Source of the DNA: an uncultured Acinetobacter sp.
Lineage (GTDB): Bacteria; Cyanobacteriota; Vampirovibrionia; Gastranaerophilales; Gastranaerophilaceae
Direction: 5' to 3'
Assembly (NCBI GenBank): GCA_946623365.1
Contig: CAMORE010000083.1
Location: forward strand, 1-9,247
Length of the DNA: 9,247 bases
The notes beneath the pieces are model-generated. The model was not told the origin of the DNA. It worked only from the letters and a program-made list of their open reading frames with translations, and did not search any database. A program made the translations under genes and the position numbers. Shown in pieces: positions 1 to 7,732 of this stretch; positions within the stretch are counted from its first letter, which is position 1, and every line of letters starts with the position of its first letter.

Positions 1-2457
1 GGATCTGATAAAGTAGAATCCGCATTATCACAAGTTAAAAAAGGAGAGATTTCTAAAGCAGAATTTAAAAAAACAGTTAAGGATTACAATTCATCACAAG
101 AAACCTCTGCGCAAGCATTTGGAGATTTGCTTTCAGTCGGAGCCGCTGGACTAACTTATTTTGGGTTAAGAAATGATGCTAAATTACATTTCGCAGGAAA
201 ACAGCTTAACGAAAAATTCGGTTCAAAAAATGAATACAAAGAATTGGCTGAAGCAGTAGGAGGCGGAGGCTTAAGCTTAAAAAATATTAAAAAAGTTTAT
301 AGCAAACTCTTGGCTAGAGCAGCTACTTCAAAAACAAAACTTGCTTTGTTTACTGTTGGAATAGCAGCTCTTACCGGAGGATACGTAAAAGCTACAACGT
401 TACAAATTAACAGAATCGGCTCAGAAGAATTTAAAACAGATAAAAAAGATTTTCATGGCGCGGTCAATGAATATGATAAAGCAGCGTATAAAATCAGAAA
501 AAAAATGAATAACTCTGCAAAATTTCATTCTAATCTTAGAAACTTTGCATCAGGTGCAATTAACGGCTTATTGATGCCAATATCTGTAGTTGGCGGTGCT
601 ATTGCAGGAATACCTGCATATTTTGCAGGTAACAGTTTAAACAGATACTTTATAGGACAAAGACACAATGATAAGTCTATTAACGGATATGTGGAAAATC
701 TTGTAAATGATAGCTTAACACATACGGCACTGGGTGTTGCTACATTAATTCCTATGATTAAGAAAGGAAGATTTTCAAGTGTATTTGATAAAAATTTGGA
801 AGCCGCATTTAAAGAAATAAATGCACATGATGCATTAATAGACAATCCTTACGGAGGAAAAACAACATATCAGCAGCTTAGCGATATAATGTTTGATAGT
901 CCTGAAGTCAGTAAAATTTTAAGGCGGGAAGGAAAGAAAAAGGGTGAACATCTTTCAAGAAATGAACAAATTAAAGCTCTATCCGATGAAAATATTTTTG
1001 CTGTAAAGTTAAAACAAATTCAAGAAAACGATAAATTAGCAAAAATATTACAAGAGAACTGTCCTTCAACACGAACTCTTGAAGAGGCTGCAAAAGAAAT
1101 TCAATCAAAACTCGGTAAAGACTACAAGGTTAAAGTAAATATGGGAACCGGTACAATCGCAGAAACCTATCTTGTAGAAACTCCCGACGGTAAAGAAGTT
1201 TGCGTAAAAATGCTAAAAAAAGGAATTAACGCAGAAAAAATTGAAAAAGATAAACAAAAATTCATTAATATTGTTAAATCAATGAAAGATAAATCAGAAG
1301 CAGAAAAAGCATATTTAATAAAAAATATTGACGATTTGGCAAACGGAGTAGCAAAGGAAATAGATTTTGAAAATGAAATGAAAGCCGCACAAAAACTGGT
1401 AGAATTTACTAAAACAGCGCAAGTTGTCAAGCCGATTGAGGTTAAAAACGGTTTATACGTAATGCAAAAAGCTGATGGTATAAGTTTTAGAAAACTTTTG
1501 GAACTAAATAACATAGATTATTTTATTAAAGATTGTGAAAAAGCACTAAAAGAAGCTAAAAATTCTAAAGACAAGGAACAAATACAGAAATGGCTTGATC
1601 AATACAAAAAAGACAAAGCAGAATTATCATCAAAATATAAAGATATAACTCTGACTGAAGCAGATGTAGATTACATGATTGATGAATATATGAAAGTATT
1701 GGTTGAGCAGCTGTATAAAACTGAAAAAGCAGGAAGAACGCTTCATGCTGATATTCACCCCGGAAACATTTTTATTGATGTAAATGCCATAAAAGCAAGA
1801 AAAGGTAAAGCATTTACTCTTATTGATACCGGTAATACAATTGATTTAACGGCAGAACAAGCAGAACGTTCAATGAGATTAACAAAATATCTTGAACACG
1901 GCGATACTAAAGATTTGGCACAATACTTTATTGAAGATGCAAATCTTGCAGAAAGCGGTCTATCTAAAGAAGAAGCAGTGAAAAAAATTGAAGAAGAATT
2001 GAACAAAATATTCTTCAGCACTGATACAAGGCTTAATACAATGACAAATACAGAAATTATTAATCTGACATCCAACATAATGAAAGATTTAAAAATTATG
2101 CCGGGTGACAGTCAATTAAATCTTCAAAAAGCGAGAACATCCGCTGATAAATCTTATAAAACTTTATTAAATATCTGGTTTAATGAAGCTGCAAATAATA
2201 TTAAAGGAAAAGATAATACAACAACACAGGTTTTATCTATATTTGGCAAATTAGGTAAAGCACTCAAAAAAAACAGTGAATATAAAGAATTGCAACAAGA
2301 GCAAGAACGTAAAAATATGTGGCAGATGATTAAGTCCCCGAAACAATTTTTTACTGAACAGACAAATCCTAATTTCAAAGATAAAAACAGCAAAGAATAT
2401 TTGATTTATCATTTGAAACAAGATATTAAAAAAGATGATTCACTTGGAGGAATATAA
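1..2457 (+). CDS. UbiB/ABC1-like atypical protein kinase, divergent, 5' end outside the window
   Basis: The reading frame is open from base 1, so the gene starts before the window; a TTG at 127 is internal, not a real start. 818 residues are visible. Numbering from base 1, two or three hydrophobic stretches lie in the first ~240 residues. A kinase-like core follows: a Gly-rich loop NMGTGTIAET (~380), the Lys of VCVKML (403), the acidic helix motif EIDFENE (453-459), the catalytic loop HADIHPGN (582-589, the UbiB signature HADxHPGN), and a metal-binding IDTG (608-611) in place of the usual DFG. UbiB/ABC1/ADCK proteins are ATP-binding atypical kinases tied to isoprenoid quinone or lipid metabolism; the substrate here is unknown. 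Oddities: no KxGQ motif, no Ala-rich loop, membrane segments at the N-terminus rather than the C-terminus, and a Lys/Glu-rich insertion of about 50 residues (nt 1525-1672) just before the catalytic loop. No clear terminator follows. Family assignment is firm; function is inferred. Confidence 0.85.
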   Translation, partial: GSDKVESALSQVKKGEISKAEFKKTVKDYNSSQETSAQAFGDLLSVGAAGLTYFGLRNDAKLHFAGKQLNEKFGSKNEYKELAEAVGGGGLSLKNIKKVYSKLLARAATSKTKLALFTVGIAALTGGYVKATTLQINRIGSEEFKTDKKDFHGAVNEYDKAAYKIRKKMNNSAKFHSNLRNFASGAINGLLMPISVVGGAIAGIPAYFAGNSLNRYFIGQRHNDKSINGYVENLVNDSLTHTALGVATLIPMIKKGRFSSVFDKNLEAAFKEINAHDALIDNPYGGKTTYQQLSDIMFDSPEVSKILRREGKKKGEHLSRNEQIKALSDENIFAVKLKQIQENDKLAKILQENCPSTRTLEEAAKEIQSKLGKDYKVKVNMGTGTIAETYLVETPDGKEVCVKMLKKGINAEKIEKDKQKFINIVKSMKDKSEAEKAYLIKNIDDLANGVAKEIDFENEMKAAQKLVEFTKTAQVVKPIEVKNGLYVMQKADGISFRKLLELNNIDYFIKDCEKALKEAKNSKDKEQIQKWLDQYKKDKAELSSKYKDITLTEADVDYMIDEYMKVLVEQLYKTEKAGRTLHADIHPGNIFIDVNAIKARKGKAFTLIDTGNTIDLTAEQAERSMRLTKYLEHGDTKDLAQYFIEDANLAESGLSKEEAVKKIEEELNKIFFSTDTRLNTMTNTEIINLTSNIMKDLKIMPGDSQLNLQKARTSADKSYKTLLNIWFNEAANNIKGKDNTTTQVLSIFGKLGKALKKNSEYKELQQEQERKNMWQMIKSPKQFFTEQTNPNFKDKNSKEYLIYHLKQDIKKDDSLGGI

Positions 2458-2653
2458 TAACACTATATAAAATCAGGTAGTGGATTTACAAAAAATATAT
2501 GGACATCTAAAACTAAATAATTATGATTAATATAATTTTACTAAATAGTATTTATTATATATTTTGTATGCAATAATAAGCTATATTTTATTGTAATTTT
2601 TTTAATTTATATTAAGAATTGTAACAATTTTTTATTAAATATGCTAAAAAGTC
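2458..2653. other. AT-rich spacer, no gene seen
   Basis: Only about one base in five is G or C. It holds a 13-nt palindrome AATTGT-A-ACAATT (2617-2629), which could be an operator or chance. I see no terminator hairpin for the UbiB-like gene and no credible small ORF. Confidence 0.5.
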
Positions 2654-2680
2654 TAAAGTTTTTCTGAAAAATGCCGATAA
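2654..2680 (+). promoter_or_regulatory. Perfect sigma-28 (FliA) type promoter
   Basis: TAAAGTTT (2654-2661), an 11-nt spacer and GCCGATAA (2673-2680) match the enterobacterial FliA consensus at all 16 specified positions with the canonical spacing. Transcription would start near 2687, giving a leader of about 39 nt before the ATG at 2726. The match is seen directly; use by a sigma-28 factor is inferred, since no fliA is in the window. Confidence 0.8.
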
Positions 2681-2725
2681 ATATATTAAACAAGGGAAAA
2701 TAATAACAAAAGGACACAAACTACC

Positions 2726-3985
2726 ATGGGAATGGCGGCATCACAGGCAAGATTATTAAGCATAACATCGAGAATCCACGATGTTGAATATCAGGCTCAA
2801 AATATTCAGAGCCAGAAAATTGCGCTTGCTACACAAAAGGACGAAGTGTACAACGAGTACATGGCTGCCCTTGATGCTAAAAAAATTCAGGTCAAATTTA
2901 ACGATGGAACTTCTTCCAAGATGGTAGATGCAACATATGCAACAGTATGCGGGTATCAAGAAGGCAGAGATGGTACTTTCGCAATGGTTGATGCAGCTTC
3001 CGGTATGATGATTGTAGAACCGGAAGTAGAAGAAGCTTATAATACATATGGAAATGATAAATACTCATTTGCTTGGGCAATGATGGGATTTGAACAACAA
3101 GACTTTGGCTGGTACTACAATAACGACGGTATTTCAACCGGTAGTGTAGGTGGTACAGTCGGAGGTAACAACGTCGGGACTGTTTCCACAAGTGCTCCAA
3201 GCGACGAAGATGTTGTTAGTTTTACTGACAGCAAAGGAAATAGCTATTTTGCTTGTTTAATGACTGATGTAGAAAAATATGTTTTTGATAAACATAAAAA
3301 TGATTCAGATGCTTCAGGCGTTGTTAATAAATATAATAAAGTTTTGGCAATGAGTTCAGACTCAGAAAACGGGAAAACACCGGCTGATAAAAAAGAAATT
3401 GAAAGTGCAATATCTGAATTTAGAGATGCGCTGTATAGTAAGTATAGTTCAGAAATATATAATGTAATGAGGCTTGAAAAACCGGATGATGAAACAGAAG
3501 GAACACCTGATAAAACAGTTAATGCAGCCTTATTTAAAAGGGGTTTTGAAGATTTTGATGCAAGTATGGCAAATGAATTCAAATATTACGTTCAACTTTT
3601 TGAAGGTATTCAAGAAGCCGGCGGATGTATGACTATTGACGATTTCGCAAAAGACGGTGATACAGGTAATGAATGGTTCAATAATATTATAAAATCAGGT
3701 AAAGCTATATTAATGGAATACAACGCAACCGGAACTAAAAGAGGCTGGAACGAAATTAGTATAGCTACAACAACTAAGCTTGATGAAGTTAATGACACTA
3801 CAAATGAAAAGAAAGCAGAAGCAAAATACGAGCATGAATTAAATATTATAAACAAAAAAGATACAAAATATGATCAGGATTTAAGCAAATTAGAAACTGA
3901 AAGAACAGCTCTGACAAAAGAATACGATTCAATAAAACAAGTAAAAGATGACAATATCGACAGAACATTCAAGATATTTTCTTAG
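2726..3985 (+). CDS. Hypothetical coiled-coil-ended protein, candidate flagellar or surface protein under sigma-28 control
   Basis: 419 aa, TAG stop. ATG 2726 is preceded by AGGA (2711-2714) at 11 nt; a second in-frame ATG lies at 2732, so the start could be two codons later. There is no signal peptide or membrane segment. Residues 1-55 form a Gln/Ala-rich amphipathic helix starting MGMAASQARLL. A central region contains a Gly/Ser/Thr-rich linker (~135-160) and an acidic globular part. The last ~68 residues are a Lys/Glu-rich coiled coil ending FKIFS. Helical N- and C-termini without a Sec signal resemble flagellar axial proteins (rod, hook, filament, HAPs), whose ends pack into the D0 core; this is architecture only, and I recognise no flagellin or FlgK/FlgL motif. 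The N-terminus resembles paralogous hypothetical proteins I recall from gut Melainabacteria. The gene is monocistronic, with its own sigma-28-like promoter and terminator. The CDS is certain; the role is a guess. Confidence 0.88.
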   Translation: MGMAASQARLLSITSRIHDVEYQAQNIQSQKIALATQKDEVYNEYMAALDAKKIQVKFNDGTSSKMVDATYATVCGYQEGRDGTFAMVDAASGMMIVEPEVEEAYNTYGNDKYSFAWAMMGFEQQDFGWYYNNDGISTGSVGGTVGGNNVGTVSTSAPSDEDVVSFTDSKGNSYFACLMTDVEKYVFDKHKNDSDASGVVNKYNKVLAMSSDSENGKTPADKKEIESAISEFRDALYSKYSSEIYNVMRLEKPDDETEGTPDKTVNAALFKRGFEDFDASMANEFKYYVQLFEGIQEAGGCMTIDDFAKDGDTGNEWFNNIIKSGKAILMEYNATGTKRGWNEISIATTTKLDEVNDTTNEKKAEAKYEHELNIINKKDTKYDQDLSKLETERTALTKEYDSIKQVKDDNIDRTFKIFS

Positions 3986-4030
3986 ATGTAAGATAAAGAT
4001 TTCCCTTTTTAATCCCTTTTCCCTTTTTCC

Positions 4031-4058
4031 GCTTGAGTACCAACTCAAGCTTTTTTTT
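4031..4058 (+). terminator. Strong intrinsic terminator
   Basis: A perfect 8-bp stem GCTTGAGT/ACTCAAGC with loop ACCA is followed by eight T (4051-4058). It lies 45 nt after the stop of the 419-aa gene and separates it from the glycosyltransferase operon. A pyrimidine-rich stretch with three CCCTTTT-like units (4002-4029) precedes it. Confidence 0.92.
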
Positions 4059-4089
4059 ATAGTTTTCAGAGGTGTTATAGCTAATTTAC

Positions 4090-4119
4090 TTTACTTTTTT
4101 TAATTGCTTTTGATATAAT
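4090..4119 (+). promoter_or_regulatory. Extended -10 housekeeping promoter overlapping the first ATG of the GT2 gene
   Basis: TGATATAAT (4111-4119) is a consensus extended -10 with a full TATAAT. TTTACT (4090-4095) is a 4/6 match to the -35 box at an 18-nt spacing. The expected start of transcription is about 4126-4128. The final bases of TATAAT contain the AT of the first possible start codon (4118), which argues against that start. Likely drives the four-gene operon to 7649. Confidence 0.65.
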
Positions 4120-4138
4120 GGAAATGTATTGGTATAGT

Positions 4139-5545
4139 ATGAGAGAAAGATTACTTTTATTTTTAATATTATTTGGGTTAGGAGTATTTTTATACGTATT
4201 CCAAAATCACGTAGATACGACAAAAGGATTTGTCATACTATGTGCATGTATGGTTATATACGGACTATATTCAATTGCGGCTACAAAATATCAAAAACGT
4301 AAACAAAAAATACATCCGCCTGTAATTAATGAAAATTATAAACCGTTTGTATCAGTTATAATACCTGCTCATAACGAAGAAGGTGTTATAACTAATACAG
4401 TGGAAAATATTTTAAAATTAGATTATCCGAATTTTGAAATAATAGTGATTGATGACAGAAGTTCTGATAACACTGCATCTGTTATTAAAGATTTGGCTGA
4501 CAAATACAAACAAGTTATTGCGATGGTAAGAGCAAAAGATGCTTTCCCCGGAAAATCAGCCGTTCTAAATGATGCATTAGAGGTCGCAAAAGGCGAAGCA
4601 ATACTGGTTTTTGATGCCGATGCAACAGTAGAACCTGATTTTTTAAATAAACTTATACCAAATTTGGAACCATCAGATGTCGGTGCTGTTCAAGCAAGAA
4701 AAATAATAAGGAATAAAGATGCTAATATCTTAACAAGGTGTCAAAATAACGAATACACAATGGACACACAGCTTCAAATCGGCAGAGACTCAATAAAAGG
4801 AGCGGTTGAATTAAGAGGTAACGGTGAACTGATAAAAAGAAAAGCACTGGAAGATATTGGAGGGTGGAATAACTATACAATTACAGATGATTTAGATATG
4901 TCAACAAGACTGCATATAAAAGGATGGGATATAAGATTTTGTCCTGAAGCATGCGTGTACGAAGAAGGAATTGTATATTTATTTCCGTTATTCAGACAAC
5001 GCAGAAGATGGTTGGAAGGAACTATAAGAAGATATTTAGAGTATTCCTGGCAAGCAATGTGTTCTAAAAAAATGTCACTTAGGGCACAATTTGATATGGC
5101 AATGTATATTACGGAATTCATAATGCCGATGTGGTTTATGATGGAAGTTACTTTTAGGCTTATTAAATTGTTTACTGATAAAATTGACCCGTTCAGCCTG
5201 CATAACACACTTTGGTCATCACTAATTGTATCCGCAGTAGTTGGCGCGGGATTTTTTATGACTATAAGATACAGTTTAAGAAAGTATGACAACCAACCCA
5301 GAAAGCAAGCTTTCATTGAAGCTTTCGAAACAACCGTCTACATGCTGACAATTTGGTTTCCTATGGAAATATTTATATGCGGTAAAATTTTATTCTGCAA
5401 AAAAGATATGAACTGGGGAAAAACTGCACATGGTTTAGTCATGGAAGAACAAAATAAAATAAAGGAAAGAATTACTAAAGAGTTACAAGCATTACAAGAA
5501 AAAGTAAAAGAAGTTCAGAATAGATTACAAGAGGTACTAAAATGA
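4139..5545 (+). CDS. Family 2 processive glycosyltransferase, membrane-bound (PgaC/BcsA-like)
   Basis: 468 aa from ATG 4139; the open frame extends back to ATG 4118 (475 aa), but that codon lies inside the -10 box and has no ribosome binding site, so 4139 is preferred. ATG 4124 is a third option. Two N-terminal membrane helices (~1-20 and ~25-48) precede a GT-A domain with the full processive-GT2 set: DD (105-106), DAD (159-161), TDD (249-251) and QRRRW (287-291). Three further membrane helices (~320-425) and a Lys/Glu/Gln-rich C-terminal coiled coil (last ~35 residues) follow. Enzymes of this plan polymerise a nucleotide-sugar at the inner membrane and extrude the chain, as in cellulose, poly-N-acetylglucosamine and hyaluronan synthases; the sugar cannot be read from the sequence. 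It is the first gene of the operon, and its TGA overlaps the apt ATG. Family and topology are confident; substrate unknown. Confidence 0.92.
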   Translation: MRERLLLFLILFGLGVFLYVFQNHVDTTKGFVILCACMVIYGLYSIAATKYQKRKQKIHPPVINENYKPFVSVIIPAHNEEGVITNTVENILKLDYPNFEIIVIDDRSSDNTASVIKDLADKYKQVIAMVRAKDAFPGKSAVLNDALEVAKGEAILVFDADATVEPDFLNKLIPNLEPSDVGAVQARKIIRNKDANILTRCQNNEYTMDTQLQIGRDSIKGAVELRGNGELIKRKALEDIGGWNNYTITDDLDMSTRLHIKGWDIRFCPEACVYEEGIVYLFPLFRQRRRWLEGTIRRYLEYSWQAMCSKKMSLRAQFDMAMYITEFIMPMWFMMEVTFRLIKLFTDKIDPFSLHNTLWSSLIVSAVVGAGFFMTIRYSLRKYDNQPRKQAFIEAFETTVYMLTIWFPMEIFICGKILFCKKDMNWGKTAHGLVMEEQNKIKERITKELQALQEKVKEVQNRLQEVLK

Positions 5546-6093
5546 CAACTACACTACAGAATTATGAATATGTAAGAGAACATATAAGAATTGTTCCGGA
5601 TTTTCCGCATAAAGGAATTATGTTTTTGGATATAACTACTGCCATTAAAGATCCTGAATCAATGCAAATTATGATAGATTTTTTGTATGAAAGATTTAAA
5701 AATGAAGGAGTTGACTATGTAGCAGGCATTGAATCAAGAGGTTTTATCTTTGGAGCAGCTCTTGCTTATAAACTTAATTGCGGATTTATAACGGTTAGAA
5801 AACCTAATAAACTTCCTGCAAAAACGATAAAAGAAGATTACACTCTTGAATATGGCACAAATACTATAGAAATCCACGAAGATGCATTAAAAGCAGGAGA
5901 CAGAGTCGTTGTGATTGATGATTTGCTCGCAACAGGAGGAACTGCAATTGCAGCATGCAATTTAATTAAACGAGTCGGTGCAGAAGTTGTATCTACTGCG
6001 TTTATAATTGAACTTGATCCGCTTAAAGGCAGGGAAAAAATTGAATCTGCAGGTGTTAAAGTTGTTTCAATGCTTAATTACGATTTAGATTAA
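5542..6093 (+). CDS. apt: Adenine phosphoribosyltransferase
   Basis: 183 aa, normal length for the family. It makes AMP and pyrophosphate from adenine and PRPP in the cytoplasm (purine salvage). The PRPP-binding loop VVVIDDLLATGGTA lies around residues 122-135, with the two Asp at 126-127. The upstream GIESRGFIFGAALA stretch and the IRIVPDFPHKGIMFLDIT N-terminus are typical of Apt. The ATG overlaps the stop of the glycosyltransferase gene as ATGA, and an AGAGG about 8 nt upstream lies inside the preceding gene, so translation is probably coupled. There is no functional link to the envelope genes around it beyond co-transcription. Identification is secure. Confidence 0.97.
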   Translation: MTTTLQNYEYVREHIRIVPDFPHKGIMFLDITTAIKDPESMQIMIDFLYERFKNEGVDYVAGIESRGFIFGAALAYKLNCGFITVRKPNKLPAKTIKEDYTLEYGTNTIEIHEDALKAGDRVVVIDDLLATGGTAIAACNLIKRVGAEVVSTAFIIELDPLKGREKIESAGVKVVSMLNYDLD

Positions 6094-6151
6094 TATTTTT
6101 GCCTGACAGAGCAATATAAAATTTAATAGAAATAATTATTATTAATATATT

Positions 6152-6991
6152 ATGAAAAAACCAATTTTTCTTATTTTAATAATAATTATTTTTTTATTTA
6201 TAATTAATCATCTGAGCCATAGACATATTACGGCTGTATTTTCGGATGCCAGACCCTTTGATAAAAGTATACCTGTATACTATAAAGGAATTAAAGTAGG
6301 TAATGCCTCTGATAGAACTCACAGCAAAGACTCAAAGCGCACAAATGTAAAAATAACATTGACTAAAAAATTAAAGCTTCCGCTCAATACAAAAGCAATA
6401 CTAAAAACAAGAATAAAAAATGATAAAGAATTTGACTATATCGAATTAATTTATCCGGAAGTTCCATCTGAAAGATTTATAAAAGAACATTCCCATATTC
6501 ATGGACACTCAACAGTAGATATTAAAGAATATTTAAAAAATCAAACTCCGGAAGATTTGGATAAAATTAAAAACAACCTTCTGTCAGCTTCTGAAAACCT
6601 TGACACTACTCTTAATGCGATAGGAGGATTATTTATAATGCTTCAAGACATTTTAGAGGAAAATAGAGAAAATATTAAAAGCTCTTCTGCTAATTTTAAA
6701 GATACTACACGTAACATAAGCAAAGCTACTAAAAAAATTGATAACATAATCATAGAAGAACAGTGGAACAACACATTTAAAAATTTGGAAAACTCAACAG
6801 GAGGGCTTCATAATTTCACACATAATATAAATAATACGATCTTAGATTTTGATAAAACGCTGCCGGATACAATGCAAAATACAAATGAAATTACTGAAAA
6901 CCTAAACTCTATAACCTGTGGAATAAAACAAACACTTAAAAAAAATTTTGGCGGACTAAGATTGTTTTTCGGCAAAGTTATTCAAGAATGA
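6152..6991 (+). CDS. MCE/MlaD-like domain protein, membrane anchored
   Basis: 279 aa. One N-terminal membrane helix (residues 4-21, almost all Ile/Leu/Phe) is followed by an MCE domain (about 26-102): ITAVFSDARPF at its start, PVYYKGIKVG in the middle and DYIELIYPE at its end match the family pattern. The rest (~110-279) is mostly helical, Asn/Lys/Glu-rich, with heptad-like stretches. MCE proteins form periplasmic hexameric rings or tubes carrying lipids between the membranes, usually with an MlaE-type permease and MlaF-type ATPase; neither partner is in this window, so it is an orphan here. There is no Shine-Dalgarno sequence before the ATG; the 58-nt gap after apt is nearly pure A/T with no terminator, so read-through from apt is likely. 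The downstream gene starts 16 nt after its TGA. Family call fairly confident; transported lipid unknown. Confidence 0.85.
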   Translation: MKKPIFLILIIIIFLFIINHLSHRHITAVFSDARPFDKSIPVYYKGIKVGNASDRTHSKDSKRTNVKITLTKKLKLPLNTKAILKTRIKNDKEFDYIELIYPEVPSERFIKEHSHIHGHSTVDIKEYLKNQTPEDLDKIKNNLLSASENLDTTLNAIGGLFIMLQDILEENRENIKSSSANFKDTTRNISKATKKIDNIIIEEQWNNTFKNLENSTGGLHNFTHNINNTILDFDKTLPDTMQNTNEITENLNSITCGIKQTLKKNFGGLRLFFGKVIQE

Positions 6992-7007
6992 AGAGGAATA
7001 ATCAATT

Positions 7008-7649
7008 GTGAAAACATCTGCTACTTTTATTTTTAATACAATTTTTTGTAAACAAATAATAAAATATTTTCTTAAAAACAAAAAATTAAAATTTAACGAA
7101 AAAAGAAAAATGCTTAACGGCGAATTATACAACGCAGGACTGGATTTAAAACTGTTTTCAGAAAGACAGCATTGCAAAAATCTTTGCAATCGTTTTAACA
7201 ATACTTCACCGCTATTTATGCGTATGAGAAATATATTATTAAAAAAAATCATAGGTAAAATAGGAAAATCATTTCTTATCGAACAACCATTTATGTGTGA
7301 TTACGGATACAATATCGAGATAGGAGAAAATTTCTGCTCTAACCATAACCTCCTAATACTGGATTCCGCTAAAGTAAAAATAGGAGATAATGTCCTGATT
7401 GGCCCAAATTGCAGCTTTTACACTTCAACTCATCCGATAAATTATAAAGAAAGAGAATACGGAACAGAGCTTGCAAAGCCAATAACCATTGGTAACAACG
7501 TATGGCTGGGAGGCAATGTGGTAGTTTTAGCTGGTGTAACAATTGGTGAAAATTCAGTCATTGGTGCAGGAAGTGTTGTTTCTAAAAATATTCCACCTAA
7601 TACAGTTGCAGTCGGGAATCCTTGCAGAGTTATTAAAACAATATTTTAA
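7008..7649 (+). CDS. Maltose/galactoside O-acetyltransferase-like hexapeptide-repeat enzyme (Maa/LacA/NodL family)
   Basis: 213 aa from GTG 7008, with AGAGGA (6992-6997) 10 nt upstream, 16 nt after the MCE gene. The N-terminal family motif EKRKMLNGELYNAG is followed by left-handed beta-helix repeats with [I/V]G-x4-[I/V] spacing, the loop carrying the catalytic His (STHP, His142), and the C-terminal signature GAGSVVSKNIPPNTVAVGNPCRVI. These trimeric cytoplasmic enzymes move acetyl from acetyl-CoA to a sugar hydroxyl. Beside a polysaccharide synthase it may acetylate a saccharide precursor, but the substrate is inferred. About 30 residues precede the normal family N-terminus; an ATG near 7110 would give the usual length but lacks a ribosome binding site, so GTG is preferred. 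Last gene of the operon. No good + strand terminator follows. Confidence 0.93.
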   Translation: MKTSATFIFNTIFCKQIIKYFLKNKKLKFNEKRKMLNGELYNAGLDLKLFSERQHCKNLCNRFNNTSPLFMRMRNILLKKIIGKIGKSFLIEQPFMCDYGYNIEIGENFCSNHNLLILDSAKVKIGDNVLIGPNCSFYTSTHPINYKEREYGTELAKPITIGNNVWLGGNVVVLAGVTIGENSVIGAGSVVSKNIPPNTVAVGNPCRVIKTIF

Positions 7650-7665
7650 AATAAGATTGTTTACA

Positions 7666-7687
7666 GTAGGGTGCGGTGCACCGCACC
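7666..7687 (+). repeat. REP-like palindrome with GTAG foot (copy 1)
   Basis: GTAG (7666-7669) abuts a perfect 18-bp palindrome GGTGCGGTG/CACCGCACC (7670-7687), followed by AAAA. It is much GC-richer than its surroundings. A 5' GTAG next to a stem-loop is the hallmark of REP sequences mobilised by TnpA-REP (RAYT) proteins. No T-tract follows on either strand, so it is not an intrinsic terminator. It lies just after the acetyltransferase gene, and a related copy is at 9156-9177. Confidence 0.65.
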
Positions 7688-7732
7688 AAAAATAAAAAAG
7701 GCATCAATCGCCCGATTAAGGAGTAAATTTAC

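Noticed and set aside
127..129. TTG as the start of the UbiB-like gene
   Set aside because: The frame is open back to base 1 with protein-like sequence and there is no ribosome binding site at 127.
2617..2629. AATTGT/ACAATT palindrome as an operator or terminator
   Set aside because: Short and AT-only apart from one G-C pair; expected by chance in such a spacer, and no regulator is visible.
4002..4029. CCCTTTT triplicate as a functional repeat
   Set aside because: Short pyrimidine-rich run ahead of a terminator; too simple to support a separate feature.
525..5316. Antisense ORFs over the kinase, the 419-aa gene and the glycosyltransferase
   Set aside because: They are shadows of strong + strand genes, with Ser/Phe/Leu-rich low-complexity translations and no ribosome binding sites.
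7670..7687. GC-rich palindrome as a terminator for the operon
   Set aside because: No T-tract follows on either strand, and a GTAG foot plus a related copy fit a REP element better.
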